The translations under genes and the position numbers were made by a program. Below the pieces are notes generated by a model. The model saw nothing but the letters and a program-made list of their open reading frames with translations. It did not search any database and was not told where the DNA came from. From Scatophagus argus (taxonomy: Eukaryota > Chordata > Actinopteri > Scatophagidae), in NCBI RefSeq assembly GCF_020382885.2, contig NC_058504.1, forward strand, positions 15,139,019-15,203,018: a stretch of 64,000 nucleotides of DNA, read 5' to 3'. Below, piece after piece: positions 1 through 11,866 of the stretch (the stretch's first letter is position 1; each line of letters begins with the position of its first letter).

Positions 1-932
1 TATTTACAATCCTACAGATCGTGTTAACTAACTACAGAAAACTACACACCTCGGTGTAGTTAGAATGGGTTGGAGGTTAGAGAAGCAGCTTGAGAGAAAC
101 TGATTAACTGCAGGACAAAAGCTTCTGCTCCAATGAGCTGCAATGAGCACATCTGGCCATTCTCCCTTTTGCACTTTTTTCATGCACATGCACCAGCTCA
201 TGGAAAAAATCAATAGCTGTCCCGCCTCTTTCTATTTCCAGGCAACACCTGCCAACTTCTGCAAATGTAACATCTCACAGACGTCGTAGACAAACACACA
301 GCAGATGAGCTGTGCTCAACAGGAAGAGAGCAGAGACAGGAAAAGTCAAAACAGGAAAAGATCTGCAAGCTGTGCAGCGCACACGCTGGGAGCAGGATGC
401 TTCCATTACTGGTGTCACAACATTATCTGAACTGTGTGGTTCATAAACCAGTGATGGTTCTTCACTTTCAGTCAGGGATCACTGTAAAGTTCAAACAAAC
501 AAAAACAATTATTTATTCACGTTAGAATATACTACATAATAATTTTGGGGGGAAAATTAAAAAAAAATGAATATGTAGTATTTAGTCAGAGCAGCAGAAA
601 TGTGAACAAGAGCCATAACCTAAATATATAGTCATCAAATGTGAGACACTGGATCTTACATCTGACACTAAATACAGCAAAGTATACTATGTATTTATAT
701 TGTAAAGGATTAATTGTGGTTAAATGATAATACACATATCACAGCTTCTCTAGAAAGTATATTCCCATGAGAAAAGAGAGCAAGAGAAAGCAAAAAGTTT
801 TTTTTAATTACATAATTCATTAAAAGACATTTCCAAACTGCATGAAACTATAATGAGTTAGTCTCTCCTGTGTCTGAGAAATGGGACTTGAATCAGTAAA
901 GAGACCACTAAGCTGAATGTTGACAGATGGTA
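1..932. other. Non-coding flank, no gene seen
   Basis: AT-rich single-copy-looking DNA with short homopolymer runs. I see no splice-flanked exon, RNA gene or recognisable repeat before the transposon that starts at 933. Confidence 0.5.
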
Positions 933-934
933 TA

Positions 935-1100
935 CAGTGCATCCGGAAAGTATTCACACCGCTTTGCTTTTTCCACATTTTGTTATGTTACAGTCTCATT
1001 CCAAAATGGATTAAATTAAATTTCTCCCTCAAATTTCTACACAAAATACCACATAATGACAAAATGAAACAAGTTTGCTTGAATCTTTTGCAAATTTATT
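935..1100 (+). repeat. Left terminal inverted repeat of the Tc1-like element
   Basis: About 166 bp, pairing with 2158-2317. It starts with the CATCCGGAAAGTATTCACAC motif and ends with GCAAATTTATT, which reappears inverted at the inner edge of the right repeat. Long inverted repeats are typical of the IR/DR group of fish Tc1 elements. Confidence 0.85.
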
Positions 1101-1335
1101 AAAAATGAAAAATAAAAAATGTAACATGTACATAAGTATTCACACCCTTTGCCATGACACTCAAAATTAAGCTCAGGTGCATCCTGTTTCCATTGATCAT
1201 CCTTCAGAGGCTTCTACAACTTGAGTTGAGTCCACCTGTGGTAAATTCAGCTGATTGGGCATGATTTGGAAAGGCACACCCCAGTCTATATAAGCCCTCA
1301 CAGTTGACAGTGCACGTCAGAGCACAAACCAAGCC

Positions 1336-2130
1336 ATGAAGTCAAAGGAATTGTCTGTAGACCACTGAGACAGGATTGTGTCTAGACACAGATCTGGGGG
1401 AAGGGCACAGAAAGATTTCTACCACATTAAAGGAACCACCAGGACTCTTCTTAGAACTGGCCACCCAACTACACTGAGTGATTGGGGTATAAGGGTTTTA
1501 GTCAGGGAGGTGGTCACTCTAACAGAGCTCCAGCGTTGCTTTGTGGAGAGGGGAGAATCTTCAAGAAGGACAGCCATTTCTGCAGCAGTCCACCACTCAG
1601 GCCTGTATGGTAGAGTGGCCAGACGGAAGCCACTCCTCAGTAAAATGCATAAGAAAGCCCATCTGGAGTTTGACAAAAGGCACCTGAAGGACTCTCAGAA
1701 CACAAGAAACAAAATTCTCTGGTCTGATGAAACAAAGATTGAACTCTTTGGCATGAATGACAAGCGTCATGTCTGGAGGACACCAGGCACTGTGCACTGG
1801 ACCTCAGCCTGGTGCAAAAGTTTATCTTCCAACAGGACAACAACCCTAAGCATACAGCCAACATCACAGAGGAGTGGCTTCAGGACAACTCTGTGAATGT
1901 CCTTGAGTGGCCCAGACTTGAACCCTATTCAGCATCTCTGGAGAGATCTGAAAATGGCTTTGCACTGACGCTCCCCATCCAACCTGATGGAGCTTGAGAG
2001 GTTCTGCTTTGAAGAGTGGGAGAAACTGCCCAAAAATAAGTGTGTCAAGCTTATAGGATCATACACAAAAAGATTTGAGGCTATAATTGTTGCCAAAGGG
2101 GCTTCAACAAGTATTGATCACAGGGTGTGA
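1336..2130 (+). pseudogene. Tc1-like transposase pseudogene
   Basis: A start-like segment at 1336 (MKSKELSVDH) meets a stop after ten codons. The frame at 1378-1800 then carries the helix-turn-helix DNA-binding part and the first part of the DDE catalytic domain, including the recognisable ILWSDETKIELFG stretch around 1721-1750. The later KFIFQQDNNPKHTANITEEW block (from about 1815) is in another frame, and the C-terminal block ending at the TGA at 2128-2130 in yet another. A stretch of the catalytic domain around 1800 also seems to be missing. With several frameshifts, a premature stop and a deletion it cannot encode active transposase. The order of motifs and the flanking inverted repeats make the family call firm. 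Confidence 0.88.
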
Positions 2131-2157
2131 ATGTTATATTTTTGATTTTTTGTTTTA

Positions 2158-2317
2158 AATAAATTTGCAGAAAAATTCAAGCAAACTTGTTTCACTTTGT
2201 CATTATGGAGTATTTTGTGTCGAATTTTGAGGGGGAAAAATGAATTTAATCTATTTTGGAATGTGAATATAAAATGTGTAAACAGTGAAACGGTGTGAAT
2301 ACTTTCCGGATGCAATG
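2158..2317 (-). repeat. Right terminal inverted repeat of the Tc1-like element
   Basis: Reverse complement of the left repeat with scattered mismatches. The outermost bases, read inward from 2319, match the left end except for one dinucleotide (AT in place of AG). It abuts the TA target duplication. Confidence 0.85.
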
Positions 2318-2319
2318 TA

Positions 2320-3282
2320 TATTCACTCTCAAGCTAAATTTAAAACTTATTTAATTGTGTACATTTTTTTAAATTAGAGGAACAAATTTGGCCTCAGCCT
2401 GATTATAACACAGAGCAACTGTTTTTCCTCAAATCCAAATCCCCATGTAGGTATAATCATCAGAAGGTTCTCTAAGTCTAAAAAATGTTTTGATTGTTTG
2501 TAAATTGGTTTATTTTATTTTATTGTTAAAATCTTGGTCGGATGGCATTGTTTGATTTCAGTTGAATCTAGACAACATCATTTTAAATTTTACTCCCATG
2601 TGGCACAAATCTCATCCCATAGCACTTCTCCCTCTTCAACATGTTGTACTCAGACAGACTCCATGATCAAACTGTCTCTTCACTGCTGCTTCTGGTGTGG
2701 GCGGATTACATATGTATTCCTCTGTACGGCACACATGGGCTGAGCATACACACAGACACAACTTATTCTGAGCACTGTTCTACACAACAGGAGACCATAT
2801 ATGAGTATTATCCTCTGTGCTGTTCGGTAATCCAAACAGATAGGTGGATAAACACTATCCAGACTAAATCCATGCAACATTTTCTTTGGTTCAAGCCCCA
2901 AGGGTGAGGGATCAGCCGTGCGTGCATCAGCAGCCTAATTTGATTCTTTATGAGGCAAATGCTGCTCATAAGAGGTACTTAAGATGCCCAAAGGTTGTAT
3001 GTCTTCATATGACGATCCAATACACAAAGAGATAAATGGAAAAGCTGGGTTTTATAACTGAGAGACTATAGTGTCAAATCACCTTTAATGCTTTTATTTA
3101 GACAAACAAGTCTCACAGCGGCTGTTAAAATGAAAATGATGTCTTTGTAATTCTGTGTATCTATATGAGCAGAATGTACCTTCGCTTCCTGGAAAGAGAA
3201 AAAAAAGATTCAAGACAAGATTAATCAGATTAATGGCGCAGCAACAACAACCCACAGACAAATTTAAAAACGGCATGGATAC
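2320..3282. other. Non-coding DNA, nothing recognised
   Basis: No open frame with protein-like composition and no repeat that I recognise. It lies between two transposable-element insertions. Confidence 0.4.
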
Positions 3283-3807
3283 CAGTGATGGAGGGCATTT
3301 TCTCATCTTCCTGTTTAGTAAAAGTAGCACTATAATATCTTGAATTAAAAAACATTCTTAAGTAAAAGTACCAACTATCAGTAAAACATAATTACTAAAA
3401 AAAAAAAAAAGCTCATTATACAGAATTTTAGGTCTATTAATGATTAACGATCAATGATACATTCATGGCCCACGATAAAGGAATCGACTATAGAAAAACT
3501 AGCACAATTACATGTCGACATAGCTGCTATATATTCACACTTAGCAGTCATGGAGCATCAGGATCTCTTCTTTGTAGATGTCGATGTCTTGGATCTCAAG
3601 GGAATGATCCACAGCAGAAATAACATCTTCATCAATGTCAAAATGGTTACCGATGATAGAAAGTATTAAAAATATTTTTAAAATCATTTTTTAAAAAGTA
3701 AGAGACAAAAATTTTAACCTGATGTGGTAGTAGTAGTAGTTAAGTACCCCTTATAATAGTACTTAAGTACAGTACCTGGAATTAATGTATTCTACATTTT
3801 ACCACTG
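3283..3807. mobile_element. Probable non-autonomous inverted-repeat element (MITE-like)
   Basis: The segment starts CAGTGATGGAGGGCATTT and ends with the near-inverted CTACATTTTACCACTG. Runs of the type AGTAAAAGTA, AGTACTTAAGTAC and GTACAGTACCT lie just inside both ends. This end structure, CAGTGGTGGAA followed by repeated AGTACTT/AAGTACA words, is familiar from a family scattered widely through fish genomes. The middle has no transposase. I cannot see a clean target-site duplication, so the superfamily (hAT is possible) is undecided. Confidence 0.5.
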
Positions 3808-6800
3808 ATAGTGTGCATTGTCAGTATTCTGCAGACCAGAGGGCACTCACAGGAATACAAACATGTATGCGTAGACATGCATATTATTACATGACAGCAC
3901 ACAGTAGAGTGTCAGACAGTAAATGCATCAGAGCCCATGTTCAGTCTTTCTTAAATCCATGTCATAGATGAAGGGCTAGTGTGTGACCTGAAGTTATAGG
4001 GTCGCCTCTCTGGAAAAAGTGGACCAATTCTTGTTTTACACACAGGCTGGAAGAGTTTACACTGCCTGTCAGCCGGGAGACAAACAGAAGGTGAAAGCAG
4101 CTCCCAAATCTAACCGGAGGCTGAAGCGCATATCCAGTGTTTACAGAGACACAGAGGCCCTTTTCGCTGTTTAACTGTGGATTTCCGCATGGGAGCTCTC
4201 CTCCATATGAACATGCATGCCAGCCCATTTAGTGCAATGACAACATTTACTTTGGTGCAGGTGGAGTGTTAGCAAAACATTGTGATGTGAACATGCTGCA
4301 GTAAATTTCCCATACAGAAGGACGGAAACTATTTTTCCTGGTGCAGCTTTGCCTTGAGTCAAGAAATCTCACTGCTTCTACCCCAGAGAAGATGAGAGTT
4401 AATGGAACAATTTGTAATAACATCACATCACATCACATCCTCCCCATGACAGGTGGCTTTGTGGGACTTTTGTTTGAAGCTCTATGCAGTTCTGTCCTTG
4501 CTTATGAACACTAACGTGTTTGGGAGCTTTTTGCATGCCGGTGGGGATGTGTTGAGTGTTCAAATACAAGCTGAGAATATGTCAGATCCTGTGCTGGATC
4601 AAAGCAGCCATCACTCTCACTCTGTCAGGGAAGACAAAATACAGACTGTCACATCTGGCTCATCGCCTGCTGTTGCTGCTGCTTCTGCAAAATCTCAAGC
4701 CTGCTCCGACATCTTTGTCATCTCACTACTCTTTGAGTGCTTCTCTGCTACGCATCTCTTCTCTCTGTCTTTTTCTTTTACTAAGAGCCGCAGGTTGAAC
4801 CTTGAATCGGAGATCAGAGAATATTAGTGCTTGTAAACCCCATAGATAGAGAGGGAGGGAGAAGGTGAGACAAAAACAGGATGTCAGAACTGCGTATTCT
4901 GAGAATGTTTACATATTGAGAGATGTGCATATAGTGAAATTGCCTTTGCCTGGCCAAACAAAATAAGCCTAGAGGTTGCAGAGACAGACAAAAAAATTGC
5001 TTTGGACAGAATAAAAGCTTCTGTAAACACAAGCTTGGTTTATTGAATTAAAAGAAAGATAGCAGCACTATGATTTGTGCGTGTGTGTCGGGAGTTAGTG
5101 GCATATAATACTAATGGGATCTGATTGCCCCTGATCTTACTGAGGTGGCAAAGTTTCTCCCTTCGCGCCAAGTTAACGTTTCTTTGCTCAGTAGACAGTG
5201 CATGTGGATGAACAGCTGACAACTGTCCTTTCCTTTTTCTATCCTGGTGCCAGGCTCAGTGACTCCAAGGGTGCAGTTTTTTTGGCACTCAGAAATATAT
5301 GACAGCACTTTGACAGCAACGTTTCCTCCATTTGTGTTTCTGCAGAAAACCTAGCATAAACCAGGAAAACAACACAGCTTATTTCCCAACTAGATCATTT
5401 CCAAAAATACTTCTTAATGATGTTGGATAATAGGAAGGTGACACAAGGACTGACTGCATCTGTCTCCTGTCTGGACGGGAAAATATAAAGTGTACACAAG
5501 TGATTAAAAATACATTAGCGAGAGCTACCGCCTCCTGACTTCATACTCTGCCAGTCCCAGGGGCTCCGACGGCTCATGCATGAAACAAGCTAGTATTTGT
5601 TTTTGTTCAACGCAGGTAGCTTCAGTTCCCACGGGAGGTTTGCCGTTAATGACTTAGCTCGGAAAGAGCGTAGGTGTAGGGGTGGGTTGGGATTAAAAGA
5701 GAAGGATAAAAGCAAGAGCAGGAGCTAATCACCAAAGGCTAATTAGTCTTTCAAATTTATGCATACGTGTTCAGGTTTCTAGTCTGAAGAGATTTCATGC
5801 AATCTGTGCGATTTCAAGGTAACTCAACGCAGTGTTGTTTACTGTCAAATTATTGGTGCATCTGACTTCTTGAGACCAGATGATGAATTTATTGTGTAAA
5901 ATAGTGCTTGAGGCTTTGGTTTAATTAACCAAAAGAAAGAGTAACTCATTTTCAAAGGTAACAAAATCCACTTAACAGCCCCATTAAAGTTCACTACTTA
6001 ACCTGCTATGTCTTGTTTGACTAATACAAAGACTAAAGTGAAAAAACATTTCTTGATTCTGCCCAGAAACTTCCTGGCGTCACTGCTAAGAACTATTCTG
6101 ACACCCTGACACACACAGCCCACTGTAAAACTGCAACGAAGCACCTTTACACTTGTGTTTATGTATAGAACAAACAATGTGTTAATTGGTAATCTTTAGT
6201 TAGATTTTGTTACTTGGGCTAACTGTGGTAAAAAGCCTACAAATAGTGTAAAGCGACTACTTTGCCTCTGTCCAAAGGTACCAGCACTGCTAAAATTCAC
6301 TAATTGGCACAGAATATTTCACTTGTTTAATGTGTACAAAAACTTTAGTGCAAAAAGGGCACCCTGAAGCTTTGATACCATGAGATTTCCTGAAGGTCAA
6401 GACATAGTCCATATACAACAAGATGAGTTTTAGATGTGGTGATAGGTGGATTTTGTTGCATACCAGGTCCACATGACTTGTGTCCCCCATTTTGTCTTCA
6501 TGCTTATTTAAAATAACTGGCTGCTGTTTTCAGCTACATGTTTACCAATACAAGAATAGCATCAATCTTTTCATCTAACTCTCGGCAAGAAAGTCAATAA
6601 GCAGATTTTCTCAAAATGTCAAACTATTCCGTTACAAGTCGAGATTCAACATGTGCAGTACATTGATTTATGCAACAAAATGTCTGCAACTGAAAACCCA
6701 CCCTGAGCCAAGTTTCTAGTCCCTGTTCTCTGTGACTTCATTGTTGATATTTCACACGCAGGCCTTATTACTTTTAGAGTCCATTCTTTAATCATTTTTA

Positions 6801-9790
6801 GACCTTAAATCTTAAACACTGCCTGTTTCCTCTAGATTGAATCCCTGCCTCGCTCGTCACCTTGCCCATCGGCCATTCCTGCCCTACTCAGTCCTCAGCA
6901 GGCTTTATGTGTGTCAGGGCTGGGATGGAGTGTGGCTGCTTGCAGACAGCCCAGTGGGATCGCAGAGTCCACCCAACTCCCGGCTTTATTATCTCCATCT
7001 GTTTCCTGTGAGCGAGCCCCAGCTGTAGCAAAATAACAGCGGTGCATTTGGGAAAAGCATCAGCCTGATTTAGGAGTCGCAGCACACCCTCCAACGTCCC
7101 CTTTTCCACTCTCCGTCCTGTTGAGTCTGACTGTGCTGCATTTCACGCAAGCACATTCCTTAATGTTTAGACAAATGTTTCATAATTTTTTTTTCTCTTT
7201 CTCGTGTCTTCTCCCATGTCTTTTTTCCTCTGTTCGTCTCTTCCTGTCATTTCCTGTTTTCATCTAGGATGCATGTTTCATCCTCTGGCCTCACTCATCA
7301 CACTCCTGTTGCTCTACTCCACCTCCATCCTCCTCACTCCCGTCACCTCTAAACTTGATCCCTCAAGAATGCATGTCATTTAGGATACTCCTCCCCATGT
7401 AGACACCCGCTCTCAGGGTTAGTCTCATCTAGCCTCCTTCTCTTTATAGATTGTTCAACTTCCTGTGAGCTCATTTTCTTGCACACACGCAAACCAACCC
7501 ACATGCACATGCAATGGAGGAATCCTAATCCATACCCCCCAGTTTTCTCCTGCTTCTCCTCTCAGTCTTATCAATAATTCAAGCCTCACTGATGGCAGCC
7601 CAGCCAGGGTGAGATAGTGGAGGCAGCTCCGGGCTTTGAACAGAAGGTCAGGCCTCACCAGGGCCACTGGGATGACATTAATTAGATATTTCTTGATGCC
7701 CCAAACAAACATCTCCACACTGGAACTGCTCTCATTACCCTTCCCATCGCAGCAGGCCCTGAAGACTCTGAAATATCCACACAATAACACCAACAGGTTT
7801 TGCCCTTAAGTCGCTCGCCTGGGAAGGGTTCCTGCATTAACTGTTGCCCCCTGCCTACCCTCCCCCACCTTGTGTTAAACACACATCGATAGAGTAGACA
7901 CCCAAATAACCTGTTATCTGTTACCAAGTCCCCTGTAGCATTTCTGCATTTCTGTCTCCCACTAATACCACAGTGTTTATGCGCTTACTTGTCCCGTCAC
8001 ACATCTCCATTCAGACCTTCAGGCTGACCTCATCAGAGGATCCTCCCCACCACCACCACCTTTACCCACACTCTTGATCCTCATTGCCCACTCAACCTAG
8101 TTTCTGTCCCAACACCTCATTACAAGAGTGATGGCTTACTCACACTCCCCATCAAGCTGTCCAAGGCAGCCACCTCCATCCTGATCTGTGGCCATCCATC
8201 TCTCTCTGGCAAAAGGGAAAGGAAGGAGCAGGATGTTAAAGTAAAAAGTGGGTGTTAAAGCAGACAGAGTTATTGAAGAAGAACTAAAGGCTTGGCTTTA
8301 AAACTAGACCAAAGTTTCGCTGAATTAGCCTTGTTGAGAGTGTGAAATAGAGAATCTATGCTTTTTTGTAACAAACTATTTTTGCATTTTCTCTAATATC
8401 TCCCTTTGGGGTGCGGAAAAAAATAGAACACCACCCAAAATGTAATGCTTGCAAACCACAAAGAGTAAAAGTCTGCTGCAACATTTCTGCTGAAATATGA
8501 TGCTACGTTAGGTCTTAGTTTTAGAAGTCAGTCTGGACTGAGGTGCTGAACTAACCGAATGACTAACAGAGCAGCATGTCAGCCCAAGAGCTATGCTGCC
8601 TGCATAACTAAAACTGCTAAGACTGCTGATTAAAATCCAAAGGTTTTCATCCTTCTTTCTGATTCATTGTCCTCAGTAAACCTTATGGTGCTCTCATTAG
8701 AGAAAAGTGAAGTTATACCTCAGCAACTATTCAACTGTCAGGACACCCTTGAAGTTGAACAGGAGGACTTCAACAGCCATCGAGGCCTTTTAAACAGCTC
8801 ATATCTTCGTTGTCCTTCACACTCAAACCAGTCTGTCTTGATGTCTAACCACAGTGGCCAAATACTGACACATACATAACTCTACTGCAGGCTACAAAGA
8901 CACAGTTTATCGCTGAGGCAGCCCAGCAGGAGAGTGCAGAGCACACAGTTTGCCTTGAGGCATTCCTTGGGCTTGTCTTTCCAGCAAGATAAAGGATGAA
9001 AGGGTTGTCTTCCATCCCTGCATAGTAAGTCTGATTTAAAGGGGAAACAGAGAGAAGCCAACATACCTCTCCCTCCCCTGCTGCTTCTGCTATTGATTGA
9101 AGACTAGCAGGGGGAATGAATCGCCTGGCTATCCATTGGTGTGTCATCGAGAGCCAGACGGGAAGCTTAAGATTGGAATATTCTGTGTCGCCCAACACCT
9201 GAGCCCTCCAGCATACTAAAGACCTCTCACATCCTAATAAAAACCTTCAAGGGTGTTTTGTGCTATCTTTCTTATACTCTACATTTTGTGCTGCACCCAG
9301 TCAGTGTTGTTCCCTCACAAAGACTACTGAGACCTGAGCTCTTTAGTCTTTTAACCCTGACCTCAAGCAGACAATGTCACCACAAATATTAGTTTTCATG
9401 AGTCGACTCCCTCAGGAGCTCCTCATTTCTTTTTAAATCCACTGCCAAAAACAAAGGCTGGCGGAATTGGATATTAATTGTGTTCCATCAGAGTTGATTA
9501 GTAGGGAAGTGTGTGCATGTTTGTTTGTGTGGCTGCACGTTGAGTGCGTGTGTGATTGTGAGTGCGTGTCTGTACATGTGTGGACACTGCGTGGGCTGGT
9601 GAATCAGAAATCTATTTTGGTGTTGGAGAGAGGCAACACTGAGCCCATAATTACAGTCATCTGGAACTACATCTCCCCTCATCACACTGTAGGCCTCATG
9701 ATAGTTTCATCCACACTGTTCGACACACACTGCATTGCATTTTGCACAACTTTATCAAAGATGTGCAGACAAATACCACTCTCTGATGAA
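3808..9790. other. Gene-free stretch, possible regulatory DNA
   Basis: No exon or repeat of known family is supported. Some patches are of higher complexity than their surroundings, with homeodomain-like TAATTA and POU-like ATGCAT words: around 5735-5810 (CTAATTAG and TTATGCAT), 6836-7110, and 7440-7800 (GACATTAATTAGATATTT). They could be conserved non-coding elements, but single-sequence reading cannot show conservation. Confidence 0.3.
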
Positions 9791-9804
9791 CAGAGATTAG
9801 TATA

Positions 9805-10125
9805 ATGTCTCATCAAAGAATACAGGCTATTTTTAAGTGTGAATGCAATCTTTTTCGAAGAGGTGGTCAAGTTATTCACCTTGAAGACTTACTTCTAGGT
9901 CTAAGTGCTCCTTTAAAGGAAGGAACCCAGCACCAGGCACTATATGATGTGATTTCTGCTCTAAATTTAATTGTTGATGACTGCTTATCCCAAAACACAG
10001 AACATATAGAGGAAAAGTTATTAAGCTTTCTTCACTTTATTTTGGTGACAGCAGCTGCAACTCCAAGTGTGCATTACTTTATGCTGACTTTGAGTCATCT
10101 TCGTTATAGAATATCTATGAAATGA
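9805..10125 (+). CDS. Hypothetical 106-codon ORF, possible gene or relic
   Basis: An uninterrupted frame from ATG 9805 to TGA 10123-10125. The composition is protein-like: rich in Leu, Ile, His and Glu, with helix-like stretches such as HLEDLLLGLSAPLKEG and HIEEKLLSFLHFIL. I do not recognise the family. The AT-rich codon use is like the flanking DNA, the ATG context is weak, and no clear splice sites or promoter surround it. It may be an unknown single-exon gene, a retrocopy, a relic of a mobile element or chance. There is no signal peptide, and only a weak hydrophobic patch near residues 74-85. Confidence 0.25.
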   Translation: MSHQRIQAIFKCECNLFRRGGQVIHLEDLLLGLSAPLKEGTQHQALYDVISALNLIVDDCLSQNTEHIEEKLLSFLHFILVTAAATPSVHYFMLTLSHLRYRISMK

Positions 10126-11629
10126 AACATCCTACATTTATATACATATACATTTATAGTACCTTAAAAGCACATGAGAGCAGAAGTCACAGTGCCCATG
10201 GCTTCAATGCTATGAAACTGATTTAAACAATGTTAGCAGATTGCTTTCTGTTGTGGTCCACTTTTTACTTCGAAGGCTTACATTCAGCTCAGCATTTTGG
10301 GCATTAGGGATTCTCACTAGATGTTTTATTCAGTACAAATCTTGTTCCTTTACCAATGTGCTTTGTGCCAAGCAGACAGAGTTGTCTCCTCTCCTCAGCT
10401 GTGAAATTAAAACTGTGGGAAAAAGGAGCCCCGGAGGGCATTGCAGAAATGCTGTGAGGGTAAATGTGTGGCTGACCTTATGTGCGCATGTACATCTGTG
10501 TGCAGTGATGCATACACAAACAACATGTCTGTGTCTGAGCACATTCAAACATTTACATTGCATGATCCTGTACTGTAATTACATTACACAGTATGTACAG
10601 TGGTATTTTTGTGTGCTTTAATGAGGCCTCTTTTTTTTTTCTTTACTATATGATTGTCCGTGTGTGTGTTTGAGTGTACACAGTCATCCTGACCGTCATT
10701 ATGGGGCCACACAGAGATGACAGGCAGGGGTCAAACACACTCTGCCTGGCGGTGGTGGCAGAGTTGGGGAGGAGGTCTATTTTATGCGTGATTAGTACAG
10801 AGTCCCACGGGGAGCCAGCTTCAATTACTGTACACAGCTTGCTTCCCAAGCCATCGAGGGAGCCTAAATGCACACCACTAAGCTGCAGATACCACATCTG
10901 GAGGAGACGTCTCACTTGTCTAGCCAACAAGATCGCAAATAGAGGAGGAGAAGCTCAATCAGGAATGGAGCTGTGATTTGTACCAAGGGTTGAACTGAGG
11001 GTAATGATACAAATTTTGGTTTAAGGGAAAAGTGCTGTAAGTGCACTGAAATGTCAATATGTGAAGTGTTATCTCTCATCTTTGTATTTTTCTCCTCTCC
11101 TCAGTTACGCTCCTCAGGATGCGAGTGTCAGCGTGCAGATTACCGTAGCCTTGTTGCTGTAACCCCTCTTCCTGGTGCTTCAGCCGTAATGAACGGGCTA
11201 ATTTCCTGTTTCCATGGTCACAGAAAAAGCTGTCAGTCTCAGTATGTCAGATGTTATAAAAGCAAACCATCTATTACAGACCTCAGACATATACCATCTA
11301 CACACAACTTCAGGCACACACATCAACACTGACAAAATCGATGCACATTAAACTGAGCTCATCTAAACCAATTTTGTGCAAAGATAACGACATCGGAGTA
11401 CATTATGTTCAAAAATATGCATAGGAAGCATGACATTATGCATAAAATTTTAGTATCTGTGTACAGAAAAAAACATCAGAACAAACATGCCCAAGATATG
11501 AGATTTTTTCCTTTTTTTTTTTTTTTAGTGATGAAACCACAACCAGCTTGGTTTGGATAATAGTAGAATATTTTATTTAGGTACCGTGTTTCATGAGACT
11601 GTATGTTCCTATACCATGTTTCAAATTCC
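10126..11629. other. Non-coding DNA with an enhancer-like patch
   Basis: The only patch that stands out is about 10740-10975, a complex, balanced-composition segment unlike the AT-rich DNA around it. A pyrimidine tract with an AG acceptor at about 11090-11104 precedes a short open frame but has no supporting neighbours. No gene is called. Confidence 0.3.
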
Positions 11630-11866
11630 CTTGTTCACAAAACCCTTAAAAAAGGTTTTGAGGCAAGCTGAACTAAGCCTTGACTTTAACCTAATGCAAC
11701 ACTTCTGGGATGAACTGGGCCTGAAACTGCAAGCCAGGTCTTATAACACAACAGTAATGGTGGACCTCACTAATGCTCTTATGGTTGAATGAGAGCAAAT
11801 CCTCTGAAGCTGGTTTGCGTTCAACACATTTGGTAGTAAAGTTTGGGTGACCTCATACTTTTGACA
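11630..11866 (+). mobile_element. Remnant of a second Tc1-like family (transposase 3' part)
   Basis: Translation at about 11675-11790 gives FNLMQHFWDELGLKLQAR followed by VDLTNALM. These match the end of the DDE domain in a Tc1-like family common in fishes (PIEHFWDELERRLRAR, then PDLTNAL). Stops and frameshifts follow. The segment closes with GACCTCATACTTTTGAC, like the inner flank of that family's right end (a CCACATACTTTTGG-type motif). Only about 240 bp are recognisable and the left part is lost. It is distinct from the 933-2319 element in both transposase and terminal sequence. Confidence 0.65.

Larger units (their letters stand above)
933..2319 (+). mobile_element. Tc1/mariner-type DNA transposon, complete ends, dead
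   Basis: The left end begins right after a TA with a terminal motif containing GCATCCGGAAAGTATTCACA. The right end is the inverted copy of the same motif followed by TA, so the target duplication is TA (933-934 and 2318-2319), as expected for Tc1/mariner insertion. Long terminal inverted repeats of about 160 bp flank a broken transposase gene. The length, about 1.4 kb, is usual for fish Tc1-like elements. The two inverted repeats differ by many substitutions and small indels, so the copy is old. It lies in intergenic DNA. Confidence 0.92.

Noticed and set aside
11105..11162. Open frame after a good acceptor (YAPQDASVSVQITVALLL then stop)
   Set aside because: The hydrophobic tail is suggestive of a GPI or membrane C-terminus, but there is no upstream exon, and a 19-codon frame after a pyrimidine tract is easily chance.
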